Assembly (NCBI GenBank): GCA_023135155.1
Contig: JAGLTR010000011.1
Coordinates: 1 to 35,824 of the forward strand
Origin: Gammaproteobacteria bacterium
GTDB lineage: Bacteria; Pseudomonadota; Gammaproteobacteria; UBA9339
Reading direction: 5' to 3'
DNA length: 35,824 nucleotides
The position numbers were made by a program, and so were the translations under genes. Below, one piece after another: positions 8,776 through 16,436 of this stretch. The number at the start of each line of letters is the position of its first letter. The first letter of the stretch is position 1. The notes under the pieces are model-generated. The model was not told the DNA's origin and did no database searches. It saw only the letters and a program-made list of their open reading frames with translations.

Positions 8776-9042
8776 TTATTCGTAATGTGACCACATCCGT
8801 AATACATGTACGGTTTTTTTAGTATGATTTACTTCGTAGACTAAGCGGTGTTGTATGGTTATGCGTCTTGAGTAAAATCCAGCCAAATTGCTGACAAGTT
8901 TTTCCAGGGGAGGTGGGTTTTGTAATGGGTCCTTTTGTAGTAAAAGTAATAGCTGTTCGGCTTTTGATTTTAAGTTGGCTCTTGCTAGCTTCTTTGCATC
9001 TTTAACGGCCTGTTTTGCAAGGATAACTGTAAACATTACCAC
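8776..9042 (-). CDS. yoeB: YoeB/Txe family toxin (ribosome-dependent mRNA endonuclease)
   Basis: 88 residues. RelE-fold toxin that cuts mRNA in the ribosomal A site. The C-terminal block SRRITIQHRLVYEV...VLRMWSHYE is the YoeB signature; candidate catalytic residues are E47, R66, H86 and Y87. Its start overlaps the antitoxin stop by 7 bp. M3 could be the true start. Directly after the stop codon lies an imperfect G/C hairpin (8758-8774, GGGG...CCCC) without a T-tract, possibly the transcript end. Confidence 0.92.
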   Translation of the reverse strand: MVMFTVILAKQAVKDAKKLARANLKSKAEQLLLLLQKDPLQNPPPLEKLVSNLAGFYSRRITIQHRLVYEVNHTKKTVHVLRMWSHYE

Positions 9043-9287
9043 TTCAAATCATCTAATTTAGTGCCTTTTGATAATGGTTCTTTGCTGGCAGCATAAATAC
9101 TTTCTACCATTTCTGGAATTTGGTTTAGGTGTATGGTTGCCTCGATATCTCGCCACTCTTGCTCACCCATAACTACAAAATTTTCGCCATTTTTGCGTGT
9201 TACTTTTAGGATCTCGCTGTTCTCAATAGTTAGGTCTACCTCTGTCTTTAAGTGTTGACGGAAATAGTTTGCGGTTACGGCATGCAT
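9036..9287 (-). CDS. yefM: YefM/Phd family antitoxin
   Basis: 83 residues. Binds and neutralises the YoeB-type toxin encoded next to it and represses the shared promoter. The N-terminal half (ANYFRQHL, ILKVTRKNGENFVVMGEQEWRDI) is the Phd/YefM DNA-binding fold; the C-terminal LSKGTKLDDLKW is the toxin-wrapping tail. A TGGAGA ribosome-binding site is 9 nt upstream of the ATG. Confidence 0.92.
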   Translation of the reverse strand: MHAVTANYFRQHLKTEVDLTIENSEILKVTRKNGENFVVMGEQEWRDIEATIHLNQIPEMVESIYAASKEPLSKGTKLDDLKW

Positions 9288-9302
9288 AGCTTTATTCTCC
9301 AG

Positions 9303-9322
9303 TACGGCATTACGGTACCGTT
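9303..9322. promoter_or_regulatory. Possible YefM operator
   Basis: A perfect 10-bp palindrome ACGGTACCGT (9312-9321) lies 24 bp upstream of the antitoxin start, preceded by a second TACGG at 9303-9307. Phd/YefM proteins bind paired short palindromes overlapping their own promoter; the position fits, but no matching binding data can be seen from sequence. Confidence 0.35.
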
Positions 9323-9365
9323 AATTTTTGCACATTATTTGGAAAAAGCAACAATTTTCTGTTGT

Positions 9366-10076
9366 CTACTGGAAGTGGTTGTCGTTCTTTTGGTAATCGG
9401 CATTTAGGCTAAAGAGATTGAATTTGGTGCGATTGTCGTAGATGTCGAGTTGTTCGGCTTTTTTGATTCTCTTGGTCAGATAGACCGATAGTGGTAGTAG
9501 GATAATTTCTGTTAGTATTTTTATGAGCCACATAGTTAGAATTAATATTAATAAATTTATATTGTTCATTACGGCATAAAATGCGGCAACTCCGAAAATA
9601 AAGCTATCGACACCAGCAGCGACTAAGGTCGAAGCGACGAAGCGTAGAGCCATGTTTCTGCCTTGCGTTAGTATTTTTAATTTGGCCATGATGTACGAAT
9701 TTAACGGCTCGGCAATTAGATAACTAAATAGTGAGGCGAAGACTATGCGGGCGTCAGCGGCCATAATAGTGGCGAACATGTTGTTGTTCGTTTGGTAAGA
9801 TGGGCTGGGCAGATTTAGGATTAATTGTCCGTAGGCTAGGAATAAGATGTTAAAAAGAAAGCCAACCCAAATTGCGCGGCGAGCGTGTTTATAGCCGTAG
9901 ACTTCTGTGATTATATCTGACAATAAATATGTTAGTGGGAAAATGAGAGTGCCGGCATCGGTCACTAGTGGACCGAGTTTGACTAAACGCGGATCAAACC
10001 AATTGGCGAAGGCGAGAGCCATGCAGTAGGAGAGGGTCAGAAACCAAAGATATTTTGTCGCGCTTGTCGTTCTCAT
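9366..10076 (-). CDS. yhhQ: Queuosine-precursor transporter family membrane protein (YhhQ/VUT)
   Basis: 236 residues with about six membrane segments. The family imports 7-deazaguanine precursors of queuosine (preQ0/preQ1). Diagnostic stretches are NWFDPRLV, the FPLTYLLSDIITEVYGYKHARRAIW motif around residues 46-70, and SYLIAEPLNSYIMAKLK in the middle. The tail from about residue 205 is hydrophilic. Single gene, reading away from the palindrome-rich gap. Substrate is assigned by family only. Confidence 0.88.
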   Translation of the reverse strand: MRTTSATKYLWFLTLSYCMALAFANWFDPRLVKLGPLVTDAGTLIFPLTYLLSDIITEVYGYKHARRAIWVGFLFNILFLAYGQLILNLPSPSYQTNNNMFATIMAADARIVFASLFSYLIAEPLNSYIMAKLKILTQGRNMALRFVASTLVAAGVDSFIFGVAAFYAVMNNINLLILILTMWLIKILTEIILLPLSVYLTKRIKKAEQLDIYDNRTKFNLFSLNADYQKNDNHFQ

Positions 10077-10151
10077 AAGCGATTATTGTACTCGGTTGTC
10101 GTTTATCCGTCGATCCCATGTGGATTATGGCGCCATTCTTATGCCTGTATC

Positions 10152-10217
10152 GTAGAGACGCCCAACCTGGGCGTCTAAATCTCGGTCACACTGTAGAGAC
10201 GCGATTCATCGCGTCTC
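10152..10217. repeat. Two palindromes sharing GTAGAGACGC ends but different centres
   Basis: 10152-10176 has arms GACGCCC / GGGCGTC around AACCT, the common form in this window. 10193-10217 keeps the GTAGAGACGC end and the GCGTCTC end but has the centre GATTCATC, so its arms are GACGCGAT / ATCGCGTC. Both are in the same orientation, 16 bp apart. Confidence 0.85.
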
Positions 10218-10262
10218 ATATATGCGTATTGCTAAACTCCGCTTCGCAGTTCCGCGCACTTA

Positions 10263-10371
10263 ATATTCTTCCGGGATTATCATTTTAGGACCGCTATAAA
10301 TACATCCGTGTACGCTACCGATGCGACATCGTGTCGCATAGGTTCCTAAAATGATAAGTCCTCCAGAATAT
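10263..10371. repeat. 109-bp composite inverted repeat, MITE-like
   Basis: Left arm 10263-10292 and right arm 10341-10371 match over about 30 bp with a few mismatches (core TTATCATTTTAGGA / TCCTAAAATGATAA). Weaker pairing extends outward to about 10254 and 10380. Inside is a smaller perfect palindrome, TGCGACA-TCG-TGTCGCA, at 10322-10338. No open frame is present and no target duplication was found. Confidence 0.75.
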
Positions 10372-10412
10372 GCATGCGCTACCATTGGTGTGGTTTTATT
10401 CTGATGTATCCC

Positions 10413-10435
10413 GTAGAGACGCATTGCATGCGTCT
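10413..10435. repeat. Third variant of the GTAGAGACGC palindrome
   Basis: GTAGAGACGCA-TTGC-ATGCGTCT: same outer end as the common repeat, with arms GACGCA / TGCGTC and a different centre. Located about 95 bp upstream of the ferritin-like gene. Confidence 0.75.
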
Positions 10436-10470
10436 TTCACCAGATTGCTGTTTAATGCTGTCAGTCAGTC

Positions 10471-10499
10471 TTGATTATCTTATCCAAAGCTCGGACAAT
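10471..10499 (+). promoter_or_regulatory. Possible sigma-70 promoter of the ferritin-like gene
   Basis: TTGATT (10471-10476), a 17-bp spacer, and GACAAT (10494-10499) match the -35/-10 pattern, 29 bp upstream of the start codon. No Fur-type box was recognised beside it. Confidence 0.4.
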
Positions 10500-10528
10500 G
10501 CCAGGGTTCAACATCAAAGGAGGAAGAA

Positions 10529-11011
10529 ATGGGAACAACAGCACGTGATATGATCGGAGTCGACGCTAATGAATTAATTGCGCTCTTGAATAAGGCGTTG
10601 GCAGACGAATGGTTGGCTTATTACCAGTATTGGATTGGCGCTAAAATTCTGCGTGGTCCATTACGTTCTGCAGTAGCGGCTGAATTAATTGAGCATGCAG
10701 CTGATGAATTGCGTCATGCTGAAATGTTGGCTGTGCGGATTATGCAGCTAGGCGGCACGCCTTTACTGTCACCTTTGGCTTTTGAGAAAGAGTCTAATTG
10801 CGGTTATCTTGAGCCTATTGATCCGAATGTGGCCGCTATTTTAAAGCAGGGTATCGAGGGCGAACGTTGCGCAATTGCGGTCTATAAAAAATTATTAGAA
10901 TTCACCAAAGATAAAGATGAGCTTACCTATAATATGGCGCTGGAAATCTTAAATGATGAAATTGATCATGAAGACGATTTCGAGGTTTTATTAGAAGATA
11001 TGGGTATATAA
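10529..11011 (+). CDS. Ferritin-like di-iron protein
   Basis: 160 residues, a four-helix bundle. Carboxylate/histidine ligands sit in the two-repeat pattern of ferritin-like proteins: E27; E60-x-x-H63 in ADELRHAE; E112 in EGERCAIAVY; E144-x-x-H147 in NDEIDHE. The sequence is closer to the bacterioferritin/DPS-like class than to ferritin A; no haem-ligating methionine could be assigned. Likely role is iron binding and ferroxidation. A very strong ribosome-binding site (AAAGGAGGAAG) precedes the ATG. A Rho-independent terminator built from a palindromic repeat follows the stop. Confidence 0.85.
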   Translation: MGTTARDMIGVDANELIALLNKALADEWLAYYQYWIGAKILRGPLRSAVAAELIEHAADELRHAEMLAVRIMQLGGTPLLSPLAFEKESNCGYLEPIDPNVAAILKQGIEGERCAIAVYKKLLEFTKDKDELTYNMALEILNDEIDHEDDFEVLLEDMGI

Positions 11012-11018
11012 AGAAACC

Positions 11019-11082
11019 GTAGAGACGCCCAACCTGGGCGTCTTTTTTAAATTTATGAGACGCCCAAGTTGGGCGTTTCTAC
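11019..11082. repeat. Inverted doublet of the GACGCCC palindrome
   Basis: Copy one (11019-11043) and an inverted copy two (11057-11082, centre CCCAAGTTGGG) are separated by a T-rich spacer ending in ATGA. The same layout, including the TTTTT...ATGA spacer, recurs at 16371-16434 read on the minus strand. The doublet fills almost the whole gap between the ferritin-like gene and malic enzyme. Confidence 0.9.
11024..11048 (+). terminator. Rho-independent terminator of the ferritin-like gene
   Basis: Stem GACGCCC / GGGCGTC with loop AACCT, followed at once by six T, 12 bp after the stop codon. It is the first half of the palindromic doublet. Confidence 0.75.
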
Positions 11083-11095
11083 GAGGAAAACCATC

Positions 11096-12736
11096 ATGCA
11101 ATTATCAGGCAAACAATTATTAGAGAACTCTAAGTTTAATAAAGATACAGCGTTTACTTTAGAAGATCGCGACAAATACAAATTGCATGGTTTATTGCCA
11201 GCACGAGTAGAAACGCTCGCGGAGCAGGTATTGCGGCATTATGCACAATATCAAGAGCTCACTGATAATTTGCAGAAAAGTATTTTTCTAAATGCTTTGC
11301 ATGATCGCAATGAAATTCTTTTTTATAAATTAGTTGGTGAGCATTTAGCTGAGATGTTGCCGATTATTTATACGCCAACAGTTGGTGATGTGGTGCGTAA
11401 ATATAGTTTAGAGTTGCGTCGCCCACGCGGGCTTTTTATATCCTATGAAGATCGCGACAAAATGGAAGCGATTTTAGAGAATCGTGTTAATGATGATTTG
11501 GATATGATTGTGGTTACCGATAGTAGCGCAATTTTAGGTATTGGTGATCAGGGTGTAGGTGGTATTGCAATTTCAATTGGTAAACTAATGGTATATACCG
11601 CAGTGGGTGGTATTAATCCGCATCGAGTATTGCCGATGGTTTTAGATGTTGGTACGGATAATGAAGAGCAGTTGAATGATCCTAATTATTTAGGTTGGCG
11701 GCATAAACGTTTGCGCGGACAAGAGTATGATGATTTTATTGAGCAGTTTGTACGTACAGTGCGAAAGCATTTTCCTGATCTCTTATTACACTGGGAAGAT
11801 TTTGATAAAAATAATTCTCTAAAGATATTAAATAAATATCGCAGTGAGATGTTTACTTTTAATGATGATATTCAGGGTACTGGTGGCGTGACAGTCGCTT
11901 GTGTTTTGGCTGGTATGCGTGGTATTGGTGCGAAATTAAGTGAGCAGAATGTTGTTTTCTTAGGCGGTGGATCATCAGCGGTTGGTATTGCCGAGCAGAT
12001 TGCTTCGGCTATGGAAGAAGAGGGTCTGACTAATGCGCAAGCGCGCAATCAAATATGGATGTTAAATAGTAAAGGTTTAATGACCGAGAAAAGCGAGCGC
12101 TTAAATGAGTTTCAAATGCCGTTTACGCATCAAATTTCTCAGGTTACAGGTTGGGAGTTAAGAGATAAAAGTAAGATTGATCTTTATGATGTGGTGAAAA
12201 ATAGTAAGGCAACTGTCTTAATCGGAGTTTCCACATCCGCAGGAGCATTTAACGAAGAAATTGTAAAAGAGATGGCGAAGAATTGCGCGCGACCAATTAT
12301 CTTGCCCTTATCAAATCCGAGCTCGAAAGCTGAGGGTCAGCCGGAGGATATAATTAAATGGACAGATGGGAAGGCTATGGTTGCAACAGGTAGTCCGTTT
12401 GCCCCCGTTATTTATAATGGAAATACCTATCCGATAGCGCAGTGTAACAACGCATTAGTTTTTCCCGCGTTAGGTTTAGGCGCAATGGCTGCGCGCGCTA
12501 ATCGCATGACCGATGGGATGATTCGTGCTGCTAGTGATTGTTTAAGTCAGCATGTCGATACTGATAGCGAAATATTTGCGCTGTTGCCAAGTATTGCCGA
12601 GTTTCCTGCATTGAGTTTTGTTATCGCTTTGGCAGTTGCTGAAAAAGCTCGGGCTGAAGGTGTTGCGACTGTTGCGAATGATGTTGATTTAACGCAAGCG
12701 ATTCGCGCAAATTTTTGGGTTGCAGCATACGAATAA
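11096..12736 (+). CDS. maeA: NAD-dependent malic enzyme
   Basis: 546 residues, the long bacterial/eukaryotic form. Oxidatively decarboxylates malate to pyruvate. Visible: YTPTVG (catalytic Tyr at 92), the GVGGIAISIGK stretch with the catalytic Lys at 163, metal ligands in HWEDF (E233/D234 region) and FNDDIQGTG (about 255-263), and the dinucleotide fold FLGGGSSAVGIAE (about 288-300). The ATG at 11096 is preferred over an upstream TTG at 11069 because that TTG lies inside the palindromic repeat, while GAGGA stands 8 nt before 11096. No separate promoter is visible in the 84-bp gap, so read-through past the terminator or a promoter in the repeat must be invoked. Confidence 0.93.
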   Translation: MQLSGKQLLENSKFNKDTAFTLEDRDKYKLHGLLPARVETLAEQVLRHYAQYQELTDNLQKSIFLNALHDRNEILFYKLVGEHLAEMLPIIYTPTVGDVVRKYSLELRRPRGLFISYEDRDKMEAILENRVNDDLDMIVVTDSSAILGIGDQGVGGIAISIGKLMVYTAVGGINPHRVLPMVLDVGTDNEEQLNDPNYLGWRHKRLRGQEYDDFIEQFVRTVRKHFPDLLLHWEDFDKNNSLKILNKYRSEMFTFNDDIQGTGGVTVACVLAGMRGIGAKLSEQNVVFLGGGSSAVGIAEQIASAMEEEGLTNAQARNQIWMLNSKGLMTEKSERLNEFQMPFTHQISQVTGWELRDKSKIDLYDVVKNSKATVLIGVSTSAGAFNEEIVKEMAKNCARPIILPLSNPSSKAEGQPEDIIKWTDGKAMVATGSPFAPVIYNGNTYPIAQCNNALVFPALGLGAMAARANRMTDGMIRAASDCLSQHVDTDSEIFALLPSIAEFPALSFVIALAVAEKARAEGVATVANDVDLTQAIRANFWVAAYE

Positions 12737-12801
12737 AGACTGTTTATGAGGCTTTATAAGTATTTTGTGTTTAATTGATAGTTATATGTGTGCTACAGGT
12801 G

Positions 12802-14934
12802 TTAGCTACAACTCATAACTAATGGTTGATATTCGGTGTTTATTTTCGCAGAGAGGCTTTTAAAGAATTCTGAATTGTTTGTGTGAAGTTGCGTAATTTG
12901 TTGTTCTAATGTTGTAGTTAATTTTAGTTTGTCTGCTTGATGAGCTATTTGCTCCGTTGTGTTGTCTAAATCACTTTTTGTGATAGAGTTTATTGTGGTT
13001 GTTTGAGCTTTGGAGGGGGATAGGAGTTCGTGTGCTCTATCGAGTTCTTCATATAGTTGTAATATATTGCGATTGAGGGGAATTTCAGTGTCAACGTTGA
13101 GCTTACCTATAATTTGATGATAGGAGCGTTTAGCTGTTCGCTCGAGTGGTTGTGCGATGCGAATGATTTCTGTTATTAATGTCAGTTTGAGTTGAAGTTC
13201 TTCTAGGTTTAGATTTAGTCTAGTTAATAACTGTAGTTCATTTGTAAAGTTGCTGATTTTTTTTTCATTGTTATTTGCGGCAATTATTTCTACGATGTTA
13301 TTTATTATTAGCTCAGTATGGACTCCGCTCTTGCAGCTGAGTATAGCCTGAGGATTGTTTTTTAGAAAATTGCTGATAGCGTTACTGGTTATGGCGTCAT
13401 GGTTAATGTTCGGATCGAGTACTATGTTGACTCTTTGTTTCTTGTCAGCAAATGTGGCGATAGTGTCTAAAGCTAATTGTAGATGCAGTGGTTTTGTTAT
13501 GTTCTGTAGATTTACGTGATCGTGAAATGTTCGAAGATTCTCAGGGGCGATGGTTTTCTTTGGAATTTTCAGGTACTCCACCATCTCAAGGTGGGCGGGA
13601 CCTTTTCGCCATAACATGATTTTTTTCTCTGGTAAGCAAGCGTGCTGGGGTATTTCTGATAGGCCGTACTCTGCATCGGCACCCTGTATAGTGAGTTGAT
13701 CTAACCAGTCTGTGACTTTTTTACCAGTTTCGGTATCAATACCGGTTATACCGACGAAATCACCTAGTTTAAAATATGAGATGCTATTCGTATCTATTAC
13801 GGGCGAGTAATCGGATGTGTATGTGCTTAAGGATTTTTTGAATTCTTGGTTTAGTTTGCTAACAAAAAGAGGGTGATGTGGAACTAGTCCGAATTTTATG
13901 CGTCGAGGTGTTACCGTGCTAGTTGTTGGAGTTATCGTTGCTTCATATTGAGCAAAAGCGTGGAGCATGGGAAGCTCGGTTTTTTGCACGCAAACTTCTC
14001 CATATTCGTTTTCATCGTGAAAACTGAAAATATCTTGTGAGATAGTGATGACTATTTTGTTTTCTGTTTTGCTGATATGTAGTTGTCTATCTATGGGCTT
14101 TTGTGAAAAGTTAATTTCAGGATATGCGCGCATTAAAATTCCGCTGAATTCTGTGGTTACTGAAAAATCTGTTTGTGCGGTTAAAGCTTTTAATGTTAAT
14201 TGCTCTTCTTCTGATAGATCATTATTTGGGTCATTGATAAATTTCACGACGGAAGTTAAACCTCGTGTAGCATCTGTATTAAATGTTTTTATTACAGCTT
14301 CTTTGTCTTTCTCTATGTTGAATGGTTTTGTGGTAGGAATTGTCTTGTCCCAGCTGGTATCATTGCTGATAATTTTATGTTTTATGATTGTTGGGGCGAA
14401 ATGTTTATATAGTTCGAACGCCTTGTCTTGCCTATCATTATTCATTAAGTGTTCGAAAAACTTCCAAAGCGTGTATTCGTACTGTGGTAGTTCTTCGTAG
14501 AGGTTACGATGTGGAATTGTTGTTGTATTAGTTGTTGGTCTGATTAGAAAGTTTAGGAATTGCAATCCAGGTTTTGCATATGTTCCATATGTATCTTGGT
14601 TGGTTAGTGTTTGTATATTTTCCTGGTATTCTTTACCGTCGGTTATGTTATCTGCGGTTGTAAGAGCCTCGTCGAGAAAAAGGTCTAGCTTCTCTTTTGT
14701 TTGTGTTGTGTCACGAGCAAATAGACTTTCCGTGGGTTCTAATTGAAAGGCTGTGATATCGCGATTATTTGTAGAGATCTCTCTAAATTGCTTCTCAGCG
14801 TTATCTAGTCTGTTTTGCCAGCCCAGTTGTTGTGCCACTTGTTGGTTTTTTTGGGCAATAGCACGCGAGGCGCCTGTTTTTACAGCGCTTAAATCACCCG
14901 TGCGGGTTAGCGATTTTGTGCGTCTGGGTTTCAC
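12802..14934 (-). CDS. Unrecognised 710-residue cytoplasmic-type protein
   Basis: No family recognised. The frame is long and uninterrupted. It begins with GTG at 14934, with a GAGA tract about 10 nt upstream and no ATG nearby. The N-terminus is basic (MKPRRTKSLTR); there is no signal peptide or membrane segment. Residues about 562-703 are predicted from composition to be helical and coiled-coil (leucine-rich, with many Glu, Gln and Lys). The end is QPLVMSCS. It lies convergent to malic enzyme and downstream of a small membrane protein on the same strand, in the accessory block that separates nadD from rsfS. A host-directed effector is one possibility, but nothing specific supports it. Confidence 0.65.
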   Translation of the reverse strand: MKPRRTKSLTRTGDLSAVKTGASRAIAQKNQQVAQQLGWQNRLDNAEKQFREISTNNRDITAFQLEPTESLFARDTTQTKEKLDLFLDEALTTADNITDGKEYQENIQTLTNQDTYGTYAKPGLQFLNFLIRPTTNTTTIPHRNLYEELPQYEYTLWKFFEHLMNNDRQDKAFELYKHFAPTIIKHKIISNDTSWDKTIPTTKPFNIEKDKEAVIKTFNTDATRGLTSVVKFINDPNNDLSEEEQLTLKALTAQTDFSVTTEFSGILMRAYPEINFSQKPIDRQLHISKTENKIVITISQDIFSFHDENEYGEVCVQKTELPMLHAFAQYEATITPTTSTVTPRRIKFGLVPHHPLFVSKLNQEFKKSLSTYTSDYSPVIDTNSISYFKLGDFVGITGIDTETGKKVTDWLDQLTIQGADAEYGLSEIPQHACLPEKKIMLWRKGPAHLEMVEYLKIPKKTIAPENLRTFHDHVNLQNITKPLHLQLALDTIATFADKKQRVNIVLDPNINHDAITSNAISNFLKNNPQAILSCKSGVHTELIINNIVEIIAANNNEKKISNFTNELQLLTRLNLNLEELQLKLTLITEIIRIAQPLERTAKRSYHQIIGKLNVDTEIPLNRNILQLYEELDRAHELLSPSKAQTTTINSITKSDLDNTTEQIAHQADKLKLTTTLEQQITQLHTNNSEFFKSLSAKINTEYQPLVMSCS

Positions 14935-15081
14935 GTTAGTTTTCTCGTTAAGAATCGTGTCTTAGTGTAGTGTTATGCATCCTTGATCGAGGTAATAATA
15001 GACTATAAATCAGAAAGTTGTGGAAAATCATATTAGGTAGTTGGGGTGGGTGGGCTTGGTTTGTCGAGATGCATAGCTATG

Positions 15082-15621
15082 CTACGGTTGCTGTGGATTT
15101 GGGGTGTTGATAGGTTCTTGTTGGTGATGGGTCATATTTTTGTATTTTTCGGCAACGTTTATTGCCAAATATGGTAGGAATATGGAAATTATTGCTAAAA
15201 CTCCAATGGTAACTTCAGTCGTCATTTTGATGAGGAGCGGTGTGTCAAGTTTCGTTAGGTTGTTGACGAAGCCTGGAGCTAGGGGTTTGTTGACGCCTGC
15301 AAGTCTTATGAAGATGGTGGCTACGTCCATAAGGATAGTAAGAGCAGTGAATTCGGCTATTTTTGCGCTAATCGATGTTGTTAGTTTTAGAATTGGTGGT
15401 AGCTCTGGAAGGTCGTCTAGCAGCCCGCTTATTGGTTTTAGTGCTACTTGTTCTGCAAGCGTGAAGAACCCTGTGTTTGGTGGGGAGGGGATAAGTCTTC
15501 TGAAGAATCTTATGGGCGCCGTTGGTGAAGTTGTATCGGTTGGTATGTCTACTCTGGTTTCTGTAGTTCTTCGTACCTCGGGTTCTGCTGGGGGCTGGAA
15601 GGTGTTGTTTTGACTCGCCAT
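15082..15621 (-). CDS. Unrecognised small membrane protein
   Basis: 179 residues. The first 60 are polar and Pro/Thr-rich. Two hydrophobic segments follow at about 90-109 and 136-157, and the C-terminus is a short polar tail rich in Gln, Pro and Asn. No family recognised. The opposite strand is also open over 15140-15613, but that frame lacks a ribosome-binding site. The ATG at 15621 has only a weak GGGAAA tract upstream. Together with the 710-residue protein it makes up an accessory pair on the minus strand between malic enzyme and nadD. Confidence 0.55.
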   Translation of the reverse strand: MASQNNTFQPPAEPEVRRTTETRVDIPTDTTSPTAPIRFFRRLIPSPPNTGFFTLAEQVALKPISGLLDDLPELPPILKLTTSISAKIAEFTALTILMDVATIFIRLAGVNKPLAPGFVNNLTKLDTPLLIKMTTEVTIGVLAIISIFLPYLAINVAEKYKNMTHHQQEPINTPNPQQP

Positions 15622-15744
15622 GTATTGTTTCCCAAAAAAATTATTATAAACAGTAGGTTGTAAAGTTAAGATAACGTAGTAAGTCAGGTATTTTGCAGAA
15701 AAGTTTGATTGAAGTCAAGGCGATATAATATCCATTATTATTAG

Positions 15745-16356
15745 TTAGTTATGATAGATGTTATGGATCTTAATATAGTCGCATACTTTGTTTGGTGTGA
15801 GTTGATTGAGATCATGTTTGGTTGCAGCTAGCTTGCGGATAGCTGTTGCTGAGATCGGTAGTGGATTGATTGATATCATTTGTATTCGGTCAGCTGTTTG
15901 GTGGTCTTTTAGCAGTGCTAGTATTTCAGGGGCTGTTATAGGTTGACTATCTGGTCTATTGGCTACGATTAGATTGACTAGTTTGATGATCTCTTGCCAT
16001 TTATGCCAGGTGTTAAATTTTGCGAAGGCATCTTGGGATATGATTAGACATAGTGGCGTGTTTGGATAATCTTCTTTTAGCGACGCGAGGGTGTCGATCA
16101 TATAGGATTTGCCGCCTCTATCTATTTCACGAGTGTCGATGGTGAATTCTGGATGGCTTTTGGTAGCAAGTTCTAGCATGGCGACGCGTTGTTTTGGGGT
16201 GGCTATTGGTTGTTCTTTGTGGGGTGATTGGTTGCAGGGTATGAATTTGATTTCCTGGAGGTTGAGTTGTTTATAGACTTCGTTTGCAACCTGTAGGTGT
16301 CCGTAATGAACCGGATCGAAAGTGCCGCCGAAAATGCCGATTGGTTTTGTTGTCAT
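15745..16356 (-). CDS. nadD: Nicotinate-nucleotide adenylyltransferase
   Basis: 203 residues. Adenylates nicotinate mononucleotide in NAD synthesis. The nucleotidyltransferase motif is GIFGGTFDPVHYGHL at residues about 6-20, and the closing motif is ISATAIRKL. The start is placed at ATG 16356, where the family begins (MTTKPIGIFGG) and GGAG stands 9 nt upstream; the frame stays open for 14 more codons, but those read through the palindromic repeat. Follows holA as in many gammaproteobacteria, separated by a repeat doublet with a terminator-like half. Confidence 0.95.
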   Translation of the reverse strand: MTTKPIGIFGGTFDPVHYGHLQVANEVYKQLNLQEIKFIPCNQSPHKEQPIATPKQRVAMLELATKSHPEFTIDTREIDRGGKSYMIDTLASLKEDYPNTPLCLIISQDAFAKFNTWHKWQEIIKLVNLIVANRPDSQPITAPEILALLKDHQTADRIQMISINPLPISATAIRKLAATKHDLNQLTPNKVCDYIKIHNIYHN

Positions 16357-16370
16357 TTTATCGCTCCAGC

Positions 16371-16434
16371 GTAGAGACGCCCAACCTGGGCGTCTCATAA
16401 ATCATAAAAAGACGCCCAGGTTGGGCGTCTCTAC
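16371..16434. repeat. Inverted doublet of the GACGCCC palindrome between holA and nadD
   Basis: Copies at 16371-16396 and, inverted, 16411-16434. Read on the minus strand it is hairpin, TTTTTATGATTTATGA spacer, hairpin: nearly the same spacer as in the doublet at 11019-11082. It begins 2 bp after the holA stop and ends 14 bp before the nadD start. Confidence 0.9.
16406..16429 (-). terminator. Probable Rho-independent terminator after holA
   Basis: On the minus strand: stem GACGCCC / GGGCGTC, loop AACCT, then five T, starting 8 bp after the holA stop. It would uncouple nadD from the leuS-lptE-holA transcript. Confidence 0.65.
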
Positions 16435-16436
16435 GG

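Larger units (their letters stand above)
10077..10528. other. Gene-free stretch packed with palindromes
   Basis: The 452 bp between yhhQ and the ferritin-like gene hold no credible gene. From left to right it contains a single GACGCCC palindrome, a variant with a different centre (GACGCGAT), a 109-bp composite inverted repeat, a third variant (GACGCA-TTGCA-TGCGTC), and then the likely promoter of the ferritin-like gene. Confidence 0.7.

Noticed and set aside
15140-15613. 157-codon plus-strand frame opposite the 179-residue membrane protein
   Set aside because: No ribosome-binding site and no recognisable features; the minus-strand frame has plausible membrane segments and matches the direction of its neighbours. 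The choice is not beyond doubt.
16357-16398. N-terminal extension of nadD (14 codons, MRRPGWAS...)
   Set aside because: These codons read through the palindromic repeat; the family N-terminus and a GGAG site support ATG 16356.
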